The position numbers and the translations under genes are program-made. Shown piece after piece: positions 46,827 to 59,220 of a stretch of 64,000 bases of DNA. Origin of the DNA: Pogonophryne albipinna (taxonomy: Eukaryota > Chordata > Actinopteri > Perciformes > Artedidraconidae); the NCBI GenBank assembly GCA_028583405.1, contig CM053243.1:26132524-26196523 (forward strand), written 5' to 3'. The notes beneath the pieces were generated by a model. The model saw nothing but the letters and a program-made list of their open reading frames with translations, searched no databases and was not told the origin of the DNA. Every line of letters begins with the position of its first letter. Positions within the stretch are counted from its first letter, which is position 1.

Positions 46827-48059
46827 TGTGTATACATTTTAGTGCATGTAAAGAGTATGTTCAGAGTTGGCTCAGACCTGCCCTTCAACATCCCACTAAA
46901 AGATCAGTTTACCACTGATCTCCACCAGGGGACAGTAGCTTTGCTCTTTTGAACTGAGGCGTCTCCCTCATGGTCTCTCTCCTGTGACCACTTCACAGTA
47001 AAGTCAAAAGCGCAAAATGACTGCCTGCTTATGACATATATTTGGTATTTATTTCAAATTCACATAGGCTCAGATTGCAAAAAGAACAATAACAAGTATT
47101 AGATGCAAAATTAAACCTAAATTGCAGCTACTGTATTCTTTAACAAATGCTGAGGTGCCCATCGTCTGAATCCAGACATAAAAGTCCAATGCACTTTATT
47201 TCTCGACAATCATTTGTGCTTCCACTGTACCTATTCTTCACATTGTTATCCTTCACATCTGAAACACAAAAGTGTGAGTAGAAATCATATATATTTCATT
47301 CCTCAAACATAATGATGAACCTATATCTAACACAAAGAGAATCTGTAGGCGCCGGATTGACTCTCTGCCTGTTGCATGGTCTTATTTTCTTTTTAAATAA
47401 ACTCTCTCCTCGTTACTGGACTATATTCTACAGGAAATAAAGAACTATGTTTATTTTATGGGCAAGGAAATGGAATTGGATCCACATCTCTTATTTTGAG
47501 TCAATGGAATACACAAGGTTCATTTTTTTCAAACAGAGCAGCTTTGTGCCATGGGAAGGTCCGATGTCATGTTGACCCTTCCATTAACTCTGGTCTCCTC
47601 TACTATGCAGAATCTGTCTCTCTATTGTTACACTTCTTCAACTTTGTCCCCCGAGAGACACAAGTCTGATAGAGGGCTTTGTTGCTTGAATTTAAAGATA
47701 CAGTATTGCATGTCGTTTTGGGGCATTTTCTAAAATGACTGATGCTGTAGTTTTGTGGGGAGGACACTCTACCTATGTTTACATTTCCCAGAGAGGGCCT
47801 GAAGTGGTCATGTGAATAATCCCGAGAGAAAGCAGATGCCGTAAAGCCGCAATGCTGTTAAGGCTGAGGTTGTGTTTTATGATTGTATCAAGAAATGTAT
47901 TACATTGGCACAATCAATGCTCTGCTGCTTTTCAGTTTTAATAATAACAATAATGACACAGTAATTTAAGCATACAGTGCGATGCGATTTTGTACTGGTT
48001 TCTTACATAAAATAGTTCTGCAATTTCTTCTTGCTCAACGAACCTGTTAAAATAAAATG
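46827..48059. other. No gene recognised
   Basis: Anonymous A+T-rich DNA; short frames without motifs. Confidence 0.4.
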
Positions 48060-48437
48060 TGTCATGGTTTGCTTTGTTTCAGACACCTGGCCCCTCTAAT
48101 ATAATTACTTGAATATGCTTCATCTGTCTTCCACACAAAATCACTGTTTTCCTCCGCTGTGTAAGCCTCTAATTCCTTCATCATTTCACATGATCTCCTG
48201 CCTCACCTGTTGCCTGTTGTCTCATTACCCCTTGTATATTTGAACTCCTGTCTTGAATGTCAGTGTTGTTGCCTTCAGTTTATGACTCTAATTTCCTGGG
48301 AAAGCATATTGCCTGTAAGCTCTTTTGCCAGGTATCTATGGATCTACCCAGCGCTGACATGACACTTCACTTCATTGTACTGATGCTTTTTTTTATTGTT
48401 GTTTTTTAATAAAACATATATTATATCCAATCCTGCA
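48060..48437 (+). mobile_element. Possible degenerate solo LTR
   Basis: Begins TGTCATGG and ends TCCTGCA, with TTTTTAATAAAAC about 30 bp from the end and CACCTGTTGCCTGTTGTCTC text that resembles the other solo LTRs. The flanks (AAATG / ATGAG) give no clean duplication, so this stays tentative. Confidence 0.4.
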
Positions 48438-48461
48438 ATGAGTTATAGATGAATTAATTAA

Positions 48462-49157
48462 AGGGGACCTATCATGCAAAATGCAATTTGTGATGTCTTT
48501 TATACATAAATATGTGTCCCCGTGCATCGGGGAACTCACGCAGCGTCAGAAAATAAAACCCTCTCTCTTTTGCTCCCTACCCAAATCTTTTAAAAACGGG
48601 TGTACAACGAGCGGATACAGATTCCATCCGAGCTGACGTCAGCCCGGAATAATTGGTGGAGGACCCACAGAAAGTTGCCATCAGAAACAATGCCTGACGT
48701 GTTTTGGACGTAATCTCGTCTTTGTTTACATTGGCAAGCCTCGCTAACACTCAGAGCTAACCTGTACTGTAGAGCACATGTGTTTAAAAAGCAGGAAATA
48801 AAAAAAATAACTCACCTTGTGATAAACCTGCAAGAGAAAAAGCATTTGAGCTCCATACTGTTTCAGAAATAATCTTTGATGTGGTTTAGAACAGGATGGC
48901 GTTTTATCACAGATTTAACTTTATCTCCGGTAGAATTCTGATCAAGCATTAGCTCTGCCTCCTCTTCTCTTTTTTTCAAGCTAAGGACCCAACATCTGCC
49001 TTTCTCCAACAGGGCTGCAAAACAGGGGTTTGAGCAGTATGAGGCATGGCTACAATGGGTGATCTGTTTGGTATTTTGAAAAAAAAACTTCACAGCCATG
49101 TTTTGTATAGGTATGACCCTACAATATATTTGTCAAATATAGCATGATAGGTCCACT
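48462..49157. mobile_element. TTAA-flanked non-autonomous DNA transposon, family D copy 2
   Basis: Ends AGGGGACCTATCATGC and, reverse complemented, AGTGGACCTATCATGC; TTAA on both sides (48458-48461, 49158-49161). It aligns with 11271-11978 over most of its length, in the same orientation. Ends are better preserved than in copy 1. Non-coding. Confidence 0.85.
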
Positions 49158-49161
49158 TTAA

Positions 49162-49929
49162 GTTGTAGTTAATGTAAAACAATGGTATGCATTATCAGAG
49201 GATTACCCTTTTGCCATCCAAAACTGTTTTGCTCCGGAACACCAGACAAAGATAGTGAATAATAATGAGCTCAGAAAGTGTGCGCACTAATATTGCATTT
49301 TTATTTAGAATATTTAAATATATTAAAATAGCCAAAATGAAACGGTTATTTCATTGCTTGTAATTAGTAAAGAAACAAATATCTGACAATATTATGTGTT
49401 ATATGTGCATGCTGAAAGCTTATCTGTTTATATTTTGGCTTTGTTTGGCAAATCTTCACAACATGCAATGACATAATGTCTATTTTTGTCATGACATGCC
49501 AAAAATATACAGGTGGGCAAATGTTTTTATTGAATACTTTTCTATGTAAAGGAATAAATGGAAGGACCAGTTGCAAACATTTGCAAAGATGAGGATCACA
49601 TTGGGAATATTAATGTTCAATTAACATAGTATGCAAGCTTGAGGGAGAACATTATTTTGTGCTGCCTTGACCAATGTGAAATAGAACATGATCAAATCAT
49701 TCATGGGCTTTTTAGTTCTTTATATAATATTTTAATGGACTGCAGGCACAAAAGAATAAACATGAATGATGAATCACTCACTCTTTTTTAAAGCATTAGC
49801 CTTTTCATATTGGTAGCAACAGTTGCAAGTTAAATGGTCAAAGTTTACACATGATGTTTTTTCTCTAGTTTTTTTGACAGCTCACAAAGACAGATGTATG
49901 AGGCTTCTTTGTGCAGGTCACTTGGTTAA

Positions 49930-49931
<2 letters not shown>
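49162..49931. other. No gene recognised
   Basis: A+T-rich DNA without motifs. Confidence 0.4.

Positions 49932-50019
<88 letters not shown>
49932..50019. repeat. (TG)n dinucleotide microsatellite
   Basis: 88 bp of uninterrupted TG repeats; frames through it (Cys-Val) are artefacts. Confidence 0.97.
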
Positions 50020-50021
<2 letters not shown>

Positions 50022-52325
50022 ACACATTAACAAGCTTCTCCTTTCTTCACACATCACACTTTATTTCTCTGTATCACAAAACTGTGTAAAGCTTGTCAGA
50101 GGGGAAACTGGGATTAGGGAGGCTTTCACATCAAATCAGACAAAGGAAATGCCAGTAATTAGTAGTCACTAGAAGAGTGTGAAAAGATGGGCATGATCAA
50201 AGACTTTGCCAACAAATTTTACGAAGGTGAATGCCGATGTGTATCAACAAAGCTAATGTCTCTGCAATTTGAATCGCTTCAAATTTGTCACGTAAAATAC
50301 CACAAGTGAGATGAGGTGAATGCCATCTTTTTAAAACTTCTGATGTTTTTCCTCACAATTTGAAACAATTTAAGACATTTTATAATTCATACTGAACCCA
50401 ATTTATGCAACAAAGGTGTGGACTTTGACTGATATTTTAATTATTAGGGACATTACAGGCGATGGCTAATTTAGAGAGATTATAAAATCTTAGCAAAGCA
50501 GAAGAGTAATCAAAATAAATTTCGTATTTAACCAAATGAGGTAAGCCATTAGTCTTCATTATTGTCTCATTTTGTTACATTAACTGAAAACAATTGCAGG
50601 AATGGATTGAATTTGGATTTAGCAAGCTTGTCAGGCACCACACGCATTTTTAGTGGCTAAAATATCCCATGTAAGTTGGATACAAAGAGTCTGTTGGGCT
50701 TCATAAGAAGAACTGAGGTATGTAAAATAAGGAAAAACAGGGAAAAAAACATGCCCAAGCAAAGCAAGGTGAATTACAGAATTACAGATCAGGAGCTGCA
50801 CCACAAGTTCTCCTTTTTTGCAATTAGTGAGATCTAGTGTGCATTTTAAAGCATTAGTGGCAGAGTTACATTGAGCTGAATCTACATCAAAAACCCTCAT
50901 TTGTTAATTCTATCTTTAAAACCGTGATTCAACGATGCCTCTTTGATTTCCAAGGCCACATTTCCAGTGCCATTTATGTTGATTTGCTGCACAAGTGCTG
51001 CAATTAAGGGACGCCCTTAATTGGCAGGTTGACTTACACCCACTTAACTGCAGTATCTGTTCTTCTGTCACCTCTGTTGCTTTAGATCTGTCAAAGCAAG
51101 GCCATCAGTGCCAGGGAGAAAGAAAGGGATAAGGGGAACAAGACCTAGAATTAAGGGTGTAATCATCAATATCCAGCAGCACTGCCTCACCTTGAGCTGC
51201 ACAGCCATCCTCTGTTGAATTGTATTTGTACAACAAGCCATTGGTCCCAGGGTGGGAACCCTTCATGGCTTTCTGACCAACAATAACATTAAATGGCACC
51301 TATGTGGTTGTACAGTACATTGACAAAACCTAAAAGCTTGGATTTGTCAGATGAGAGCAGTTTTCTTACCCACATTCATTGTTCTTGTTATGATCTGGTT
51401 ACATGTGTTTATCTGAATGTTGAGCTAAAGGACTTATTACATAAACATCTGATACAAATGGAAGTATCATTTCAGCTTGCATAATGTAAACAATGTTGAA
51501 TAAATAAACTCAAGATCACAGTCAAAGTCCTCATGAGATGGTGTCTATGTAAATACGTCTGTACTGCTGTTTAACATTTCCCTTACTAATGCAACACTGG
51601 GAGCCTCGTCAGCCCCTGTTGGGCAGCCTGCTGAGGTCAGCATCCACATCACGACAGGTGCTGCTGCCTATCTCCTTTTGGGGCACGGCATTACCATATA
51701 AACTTTGTTAATGACCTTGTCATTTACACAACTTAATTACCAGAGTTGTGTCCCCTGAACATCTTCCCTTATGAATTATACATCAGGAAGCCTGCTTCAG
51801 ATGAAGGGCTGGAGGTGCTATGGTGTGCAGTAGTTATGCCGGCTCAATGCATCAATTTGACAAAGTCTCATTAGTTGATACATTACCCATAGGGAAAACA
51901 TTTTTGGGCATTTGTTTATTTTGGTTTAGCATAAACAAATATGACAGTATTTGATGCTCACATCTTTGGTTAAGGCATGCATGTTTAAAGATAGCTGGAT
52001 GTGTGTTTTGAGTCAAGACTTCAGTACGTTTCAAGTGAAGTTGGAATTGTGGAGCAACTTTTGAAACTCTTGACAATCAAACAAGCGTGCCTAATGTAAC
52101 ACTAGTTCAGTTTTTGCGAATGTGACGGAGCATCAGGGACTTTAACTGCTTTTTTATTGCTTATGTAGTGGGTCATTTTCTTGAATGCAGCTCAAGGCCT
52201 GACTCCAACCCACCCATTCCCCTCATTTGAGCAAAGTATAAAAGGCACTTTCCTTTGGCTCTGATGTCATGGTAGGTGGTACAGGTAGGCTGCATAACCT
52301 ATTATTAAGGATACTTTGGTCTAGT
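50020..52325. other. No gene recognised
   Basis: No frame above 90 codons and no paired termini. A TATAAAAGG sequence occurs at about 52237 without any frame that would support a promoter call. Confidence 0.4.
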
Positions 52326-52975
52326 AGTAGTAGTAGTAGAACCTTTATTTATCCAGGAAAATCAATTAAGAACAAATTCTTATTTACAATGATGACCTGA
52401 CAGGAGGCAAAGGCTTCCTGAGGGGATGGGGTTTGGGAGAAAAAAAGAAAAAAAAGACAGACTCCGGGCACTACAGAACCCAGGAGACAACACAAACACA
52501 TAGAGCAAAGATGACAGGCATAGCAGTTAAACATATAAAACTCTAAAACAATATTGCTGTGGTTCAATCAGTCATTAAAATCAGCATCCGGCAAAGCAGC
52601 TACATGTGTGTACCAGGGTGTCTATAATAGTGACATTGAAGGTGCTGGGGGAGACAAAGGTTTTCATTTTCAACGTTTTTTGAATGACATTCCAGCTATC
52701 TGCTGCTGCAAATTGAAAGGCGGAGCGGCCAAAGGATGTATGGGCTTTGGGGATCTTTAACAGGATGCTTGTAGCTGACCGGGTGTTGTGCGTCGGGGGT
52801 GGGAGGAGTTGCAGTAATTGTGTGAGGTAGAAGGGCGTGAGGCCTAGGAGTGTTTTGTAAACAAACATCAGCCAGTGGATGTTGCGTCTGGTCTCAAGAG
52901 AGGGCCAGTTAGCCAGAGAGTACAGGTCACTGTGGTGTGTCCTGTAGGGGGCATTGGTGGCGAAGTTCTGCTAGA
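52326..52975 (-). mobile_element. 5'-truncated LINE, 3' end
   Basis: On the plus strand it starts with the (TAG)n tail (52326-52340) and CTTTATTTATCCAGG, so the 3' end lies left and the copy runs minus. It encodes only the C-terminal LINE tail (52581-52905). Confidence 0.8.
52581..52905 (-). pseudogene. LINE protein C-terminal region
   Basis: The minus frame reads LETRRNIHWLMFVYKTLLGL, TPFYLTQLL, TRSA, IPKAHTSFGRSAFQFAAADS and WNVIQKTLK, the conserved region downstream of the RT domain in vertebrate LINEs. The frame then runs into the 3' UTR. The RT catalytic domain itself is missing through 5' truncation. The clade is not determined. Confidence 0.8.
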
Positions 52976-53326
52976 AGTTTATGCTCACTTACTGCTTCCT
53001 TGCAGAGTTTCCTGAAGCTCAGTAGTGTTCCAAAACCTCTTCCTGTGGTGAGTAGGGCAGAACCTCAATTGTTTGTATGCCGTATGGTGAGCCATTTTTA
53101 ACCCTCGTTTTACCATTGCTTTTAGGTTCACCTGCTGCCGTTTGCTTTATATTTTGCCCCATTTTATATACATCACCCCCTTTGTACAATTCATTGCATC
53201 TAACCTGACACAGGATGTTGTCAAAGCTATACCATACGTAAAAGTAATGCACTGTTATACTGTAGGCATGTATTCCTAAACCCAACCAGGTAGTTTTGTG
53301 TGAAGAGGGAAGTTAATTTCAAAAGT
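52976..53326. other. No gene recognised
   Basis: About 350 bp between a LINE fragment and family C copy 2, without motifs. Confidence 0.4.
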
Positions 53327-54235
53327 CGGTACCACTTTACAATAAGGCTACCCTTATAAAGGATTCATAAAGGGTTTATAATTAGGTTGTAAACCCTTAA
53401 TTAATCATTAAGAACAATTTATAAACCAGTTCTAACATAGTTTTCATACATCAACAAAGGTTCACTATTTGGCAAGATGACTAAGCCTTATATTGGCTAC
53501 ATAGCTTACTTCGTCTTCTTCGTCAGCCAGCATCCTTGGTATCTGTTGTTCACTGAGTTAATTCCCCCGCTTCCATCTTGATGTTTCATGGCATTTCTTT
53601 ATGACCATTTATTTACGAGTTACTAACATTTATAACTGCCAAAAGGGAGCCTTGTAAATTGTAAAACACATTCCCATTTATTAAGATAAGATAAGATAAG
53701 ATGGTACTTTATTGATCCCAATTTGGGAAATGTTTTGTGTTGCAGCAGCATAAAAGACAAGGCATTTTACAATAAAACAAAACTAGAAATAAACAAGAAA
53801 ATAAAGAAAATAGAAAATATACATGTTGGATTTGACAAGATATTATATATATACAGAAATATATGACATATGGAATATTAATATTAAATATTAAATATTG
53901 AACAGATTATATATGTGTAAAATGTACAATGTTGTTTTATTCCAAGAGAAACTATGGAGCAGAGAGTTCTCTTCCAGCCAGAGGTGATTTATTGTACAGT
54001 GTTATTGCAGTGGGCAGGAATGTGTTCCTGTATGGGTCCTTGTGACAGCGGAGTTGCAGCAGTCTGTTGGAGAAGGAGCTCCGTTGACTGTCCAGCTGCA
54101 GGTGGAGAGGATGAGTTGGGTTATCCATGATGGACAACAGCCTGTTCAGTGTCCTCCTCTCCACCACAGCTTCAAAGGGGTCCAGCTTGACCGGCTCTGA
54201 ATGAGTTATAACCTATTTGTATTGTAAAGTGTTAA
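53327..54235 (-). repeat. Interspersed repeat family C, copy 2, split by a LINE
   Basis: Inverted relative to copy 1 (8321-8830). The left edge ACTTTACAATAAGGC and the reverse-complemented right edge ACTTTACAATACAAA are short inverted repeats. The shared interior phrase is CATCCTTGGTATCTGTTGTT. A LINE fragment (53682-54190) is inserted; family C text resumes after it with AATGAGTTATAAC. Confidence 0.65.
53682..54190 (-). mobile_element. 5'-truncated LINE inserted in repeat C
   Basis: The plus strand begins with a (TAAGA)n tail then ACTTTATTGATCCCAATTTG, a common 3' end of fish LINEs, so it runs minus. 54167-53952 encodes MDNPTHPLHLQLDSQRSSFS and RNTFLPTAITLYN, the extreme C-terminus of a LINE protein. 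No RT motifs remain. Confidence 0.8.
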
Positions 54236-54864
54236 ACAAATCACCATTTATTAATGAGTTACTACCATTTGTAATTAGTTTAAGTTATAGTTAAGCCCTG
54301 AGCCTGTTTTTCAGGTCTCAGGCTCGAAAATGACATTCCCAGAACAAATGACCATATCTTCCCTTCTAAAAGGGTTAAATTAATAATCTTTTTTCTCAAA
54401 GTAACGATAAACCTGTGATTTGGATGTAGAAGAGTCAGAATCAATATAGATGTTTTTTATTTTAAAGAAAATTCAGATTGAACTTGGTAAAAAACTGTAA
54501 ATTATAGTGTCCGTCCAAAAGATATTTTGTACTTATAGTGAAAACTAACCTTGGATGATGGGTTAGTAGACTAAAAGCTTTAGGAATCCAAAGTACAACA
54601 TATAATAAGTACCCTGTATCAAGATTGATGCAAAACAAGTGATATTTGACCTTTTTAGACAGATTTAGCAAAAAAACCCTCTTCTGGGGCCATTTGGGTG
54701 GATTTTCCTTATCTCTGGCCCCCCTTCTTCGATTTTGACATGTGACATCTCTTTCTGACCGTTAGAGCCAATAGAATCGAAGGGGAATCTCCCCACACAC
54801 ACACATGGCAAAACGAAAAGGTGGGGGCTTCGCGCATTCAGTTCTCATTCATAACACTCCGTTC

Positions 54865-55032
54865 GATGTCTCACTATGGGATGCGCCTCAACGCGTATGC
54901 AAACAGAAGCATCAATCTCATTACGCCAATCCTGATTGGCTGGTGATCTTGACGTCAACGTCAGGGAATCCACCCACCCTTTAAGTAGCTTGCGCTACGA
55001 CGCAGCGTCATTCAAACACCTCTTCTCGCTTC
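54865..55032 (+). repeat. Left inverted terminal repeat of DIRS
   Basis: Near-identical (a few differences) to the reverse complement of 60748-60920, including ATCCTGATTGGCTGGTGATC and TTAAGTAGCTTGCGCTACGA. The outermost 24 bp of the left end (54841-54864) are not repeated on the right, which is usual for DIRS ends. Confidence 0.92.
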
Positions 55033-55486
55033 AGAGCACATCTCGACTTATCAGTAACCGGGCTAGCTTAACGGTCCACAGACTGAACCCAAAGTTAACA
55101 TTCGGTCGACGGGCGCTTGCCGGTTACTTTTTTGCTTTGCAAGAAGACTGAGCAGGTAATATTGTAATCTGCCTCGCCGTTCTTTATGTCGAAATAACGG
55201 TAAGGTTTGATTTTTTCTTCAAGCTAGTAACATACCTGTTGCTAGTTTATTCTTCCCTCCACACCGACACCACGGTAAAGAGGACGTTCTCTTTTCTCTC
55301 TCACATCAGAGGAGACAGAGATAAAAAAAAAAGAAGGTATTAACACACCAGTTAATATTCTTTAAAGAATAAAATCTACACCGTCGCCTTTTTTCCTTTC
55401 GGACTAACGGCAAGGTTGGATTTTTTTCTGAGTAACGTACCTGTTACTTGCGTGTCCACTCCACGCCGACACCCCGGCGATCGAAG

Positions 55487-57124
55487 ATGGACCCTTCTCT
55501 CCCTCACACCAGAGGAGTCAGGGACTCGGAGGCTCGGCTATGCCGCTGCGGGTTTAAGATTTCAGGCACAGACTCACACCAGGTCTGCTCGTCCTGCCTC
55601 GGGCTGGAACACGCCCGGGAGGCTATCGATAACCCCGGCTCGTGCGGGCATTGTACCCGCTTCACCATGAAGAGCCTCCGCCGACGGTTAGCACGCCAAG
55701 CTAGCTTGTCGGGACAGGACCCCCTCATGTCCGCTGATTCGCCGTCCGGCAATCAAGACATGGTGGCGTCCGCCGCAGAGATTGAGCCCCGCGCTGTGTC
55801 AGACTGGGGCTCAACAACGGCGACAGCCGCTGAACCGGAGCCCCACGCCGTTTCAGGCTGGGACCCGGTGGCGGCAAGAGCCGCGAGAGCAGAGCCCCGC
55901 ACTGTGTCAAGCTGGGGCTCCCAATTGGACCTCACCATGGTTCCACCCGCGGAGGATGTCCTGGAGTTGGACTACATGGAGGACGAGGAGGATGCCTCTG
56001 AGTTCCTCCTGTCTGACTCGGATGGGGATGACATCTTCGTTTCATCGGCTCAGGCTGCAAAGCCGGGAGCGATGTCCGCTCACCCGGGCGAGAGCACACC
56101 AGCTTCGCCCGTCCTAAGCATGGACTTGCAGGCCGTGTGTCAACGCGCTGCGTCCAGGCTGGACATCCCATGGCCTGAAGTGGCCAAGGAGGACCTCCAG
56201 ATCTCGCTACGAGGGGAAGAACTTGCCCCAAGCATCGAGGACGAAGAGGCAGCTCCTTCCAGTCTTTCCGGAGATGCTGGACCGAGGTGTCTGTCTCGTG
56301 GAGAGACCGTCCCTTCAGCAACAAGGCCCCAATCCAGGGTGCCTCCTCCCTGGACTGTGACGGTATGGAGAGGCTCGGCCTGCTCCGCATGCCGCCCATG
56401 GAACCGCTGGTGGCAGCCCACCTCCAACCGAGGCTGGCTTCGACACCAAGCAGGAACACCCATGCTACCGGCAAAGGCAGACCGGTTCCAGTCAGCGATG
56501 ACCGAACGGGCCTATAAAGCCGCAGCTTTGTCCGCCAGGGCTCTCAACGTCTCCTCGCTGCTGACCGCCTACCAGGCGGAGCTTTGCGAGGACATGTCGA
56601 GCAGACCTGAGCCTGCCGTGTGAGACGAGATCGCAGCGATCACGGACATTTGCCTCCGTGTGCAGCGCTGCGCAGTCCAAGCCACGGGCAAAGCGCTGGG
56701 AATGATGGTGGTACAGGAGAGAGCCAGGTGGCTCAACCTGACCAACCTTCCAGACCGGGAAAAAGAGGATGTTCTGGACATGCCTATTGTTCCCGAGGGC
56801 ATATTTGGCTCCGCTCTAGCTTCAATGCAGCTGAGGTGCGAGTCAAAAAGGAAGGGAGACGAGGCTCTCTAGCTCTGTCTCCCCCGAAGGGTCCAGCCGC
56901 CACCTCCAATGGTCCCGCGGCAGGCCTTCACCCAAGCTGTCTCACGTCCTGTCCGGTTCAAAATACCGAAGCAGCAGAGACCGCAGCCCGTCCCGGGTCC
57001 TCAGCCCAGACACGAGGCAAGAGGGAGCTGGCCAAGAAACTCTCCGGTCCCGGCAGCTTCCGCTCAAGCGCAGCCGACCCAGGTTTTCAGCCACCAGGCG
57101 AGGAAGAAGAAGCGGGCGGCCTGA
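55487..57124 (+). pseudogene. DIRS gag-like ORF1 with two in-frame stops
   Basis: Start chosen at ATG 55487 (MDPSLPHTRGVRDSEARLCR), where the conserved N-terminus begins. Residues 20-65 hold CRCGFKISGTD, CSSCLGLEHA and SCGHC, a Cys/His cluster likely to bind zinc. A repetitive acidic middle follows. The frame stays colinear past TGA at 56621-56623 (VQRCAVQATGKALGMMVV after it) and TAG at 56870-56872, ending at KKKRAA with TGA near 57122. Total 546 codons. The first stop may be a CpG-type change. ORF1 is taken as the structural protein by position; no capsid fold is asserted. Confidence 0.78.
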
Positions 57125-57551
57125 CAGCCTCCTCTCCTCTCCTCGATGAAGGAGCTGGAAGTTCCCTGTTCCCCAGCTCCAGAGCACGTTCCAGTGTTGG
57201 ATGCTCATGTGTTTTCGGGGTGCCACCATGCCCCCATCTTCCCGCCGCCTCGAGTGATGCCAGAACGTCATCCTCAAGTTCGCGCCATCAGGGAAATGGA
57301 CTTAACATCAAAGACAGCAAGTTCCGCTGCCTGTTTAAGTCACACAAACACATGTCATCATTGTTGTTTCAAAATAAATCATTTTCCACTGTCGTTTCCA
57401 GGCTTGAAGCCAAGGGCGCAGTCAATAAAAATGAAAAGAAAAACAATAAAACAATAAACAGTCTGTCGTCTGCCCCTCTTTTGAGAGCGGCTACGGCCTC
57501 TCTCAAAAGGCGGACAATAGACGGGATTGTGAAGGCACCACCGCCACGCGC

Positions 57552-59220
57552 ATGCGCAGTGTCGGCCGGGGTTGTCAACCTGGGGTACCACCGTGTTCAG
57601 ACACTAGAGGGCCCCATAACACAACAAATAGAGACACTGAGGGCAGACGACAGAGCTGTGACATCTCCGCTCGCTTTGAGAAGCGAAAGTGGAGGATGCT
57701 CACAGATTCTGCTTGGGTTTTCAAGACAGTAACACGGGGCTACAGGCTCCAATTCGCTGTCACCCCCCCTCACTTCTCGGGCATTCTGTATTCACAGGCC
57801 CGGGGAGAGTCGGCCCATATTCTAGAGCAAGAGATTTTCTCGCTACTAGAAAAGAAGGCTATATCTATAATACCCGCCGAACAGAGTCAGAGCGGCTTTT
57901 ATTCCAAGTATTTCCTCGTTCCCAAACGGGGAGGGAACGGAATTCGGCCTATACTAGATTTGAGAGCTCTGAACAAATATCTCAAAAGATACAAATTCAG
58001 AATGCTCACTCACACATCTCTGTTGCGTCTCGTGCGCCAAAACGACTGGTTCACATCAGTCGACCTGAAAGATGCGTATTTCCACATCCCAGTATATTAC
58101 CCACACAGGAAATATCTGAGGTTCGCCTTTCAGGGTGTCTGTTACGAGTACAGAGTACTTCCCTTCGGTCTGTCTCTCAGCCCGCGAGTGTTTGTACGGT
58201 GTACGGAAGCCGCGATAGCCCCGTTAAGACAACAGGGTATTCGCCTGGCAACTTATCTGGACGATTGGCTCCTTCTCGCACAGTCGGAGCAAGAGGCTAT
58301 TACGCAGACGAATGTCCTCGTAAAACACCTGCTCGACCTGGGTTTTGTAATAAACACAGAAAAGAGCATGTTGTCTCCAGCCCAGACTGTACTCTTCCTG
58401 GGCCTACGCCTGAATTCGGTGCCCTTTACAGCCCGCTTGTCAGCAGAGAGAGTGAAAGCCTTCAGGGCTTGCCTCGCTCATTTCCAGCCACGCAAATATG
58501 TTCTCTTCAGATCATGTCTGCGGTTGCTGGGGCTCATGGCGTCAGCCATTCGGTGGTACGACTGGGACGCTTACACATGAGGGAGTTTCAGCGCTGGGTA
58601 GCTGCCCTCAGATTGGACCCCGCGCGTCATGGCGCGCGGAGAGTGATGGTCACTATGAAATGGTAATGGCTCTGCGCCACTGGCTACACCCGACTTTTCT
58701 AGTACGGGGCGTGCCTATGGGTGCTGTCCTATCGCGGAAGGTGGTCACCACAGACGCATGTCTGACGGGCTGGGGGGGTATATACGAAGGTCGACCTGTG
58801 AGGGGTCTCTGGAGCAGAGACCTCCAACGGTCACACATAAATTATCTGGAGCTTTTAGCGGTGTTCCTCACCCTGAAACGCTTTCTGCCTTTTCTCAGAG
58901 GACATCATGTCCTCGTGAGGACAGACAACACGACCACAATATCGTATATAAACCGCCAAGGGGGTTTGCGTTCTCTCCAGTTACACATGCTGGCACGCAA
59001 ACTGATCTTATGGAGCTGCGGACGTCTCCTCTCTCTGAGAGCGACGCACGTACCAGGAGTGATGAACCTCGGAGCAGATCTGCTGTCCAGAGGTGCACCA
59101 CTATATGCAGACTGGACTCTACATCCAATGATTGTGAGTCAGCTGTGGGTGCGTTACGGCCGAGCCGCGGTAGATCTGTTCGCATCAAAATAAAATGCTC
59201 AATGTCAGCTGTTCTTTTCA
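57552..59220 (+). pseudogene. DIRS reverse transcriptase/RNase H, frameshifted
   Basis: The first frame (to 58580) includes YFLVPKRGGNGIRPILDLRA, WFTSVDLKDAYFHIPV (motif A), LPFGLSLSPRVF and TYLDDWLLLAQS (catalytic YLDD, near 58252). A frameshift near 58550 moves to VVRLGRLHMREFQRWVAALR and a second near 58660 to MALRHW. RNase H then reads VVTTDACLTGWGG (Asp), SHINYLELLAVFLTLK (Glu), VRTDNTTTISYINRQGG (Asp) and NLGADLLSRG. TAA at 59191-59193 interrupts the frame, which otherwise continues in register. This enzyme makes the circular DNA intermediate of DIRS elements. The copy is inactive. Confidence 0.9.

Noticed and set aside
52230..52250. TATAAAAGG box as a promoter
   Set aside because: No supporting downstream frame, initiator or exon; a match of this length is expected by chance in A+T-rich DNA.
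55753..57591. Long minus-strand and alternative-frame open stretches across the DIRS gag region
   Set aside because: They overlap a frame with clear DIRS gag conservation; high G+C keeps other frames open by chance.
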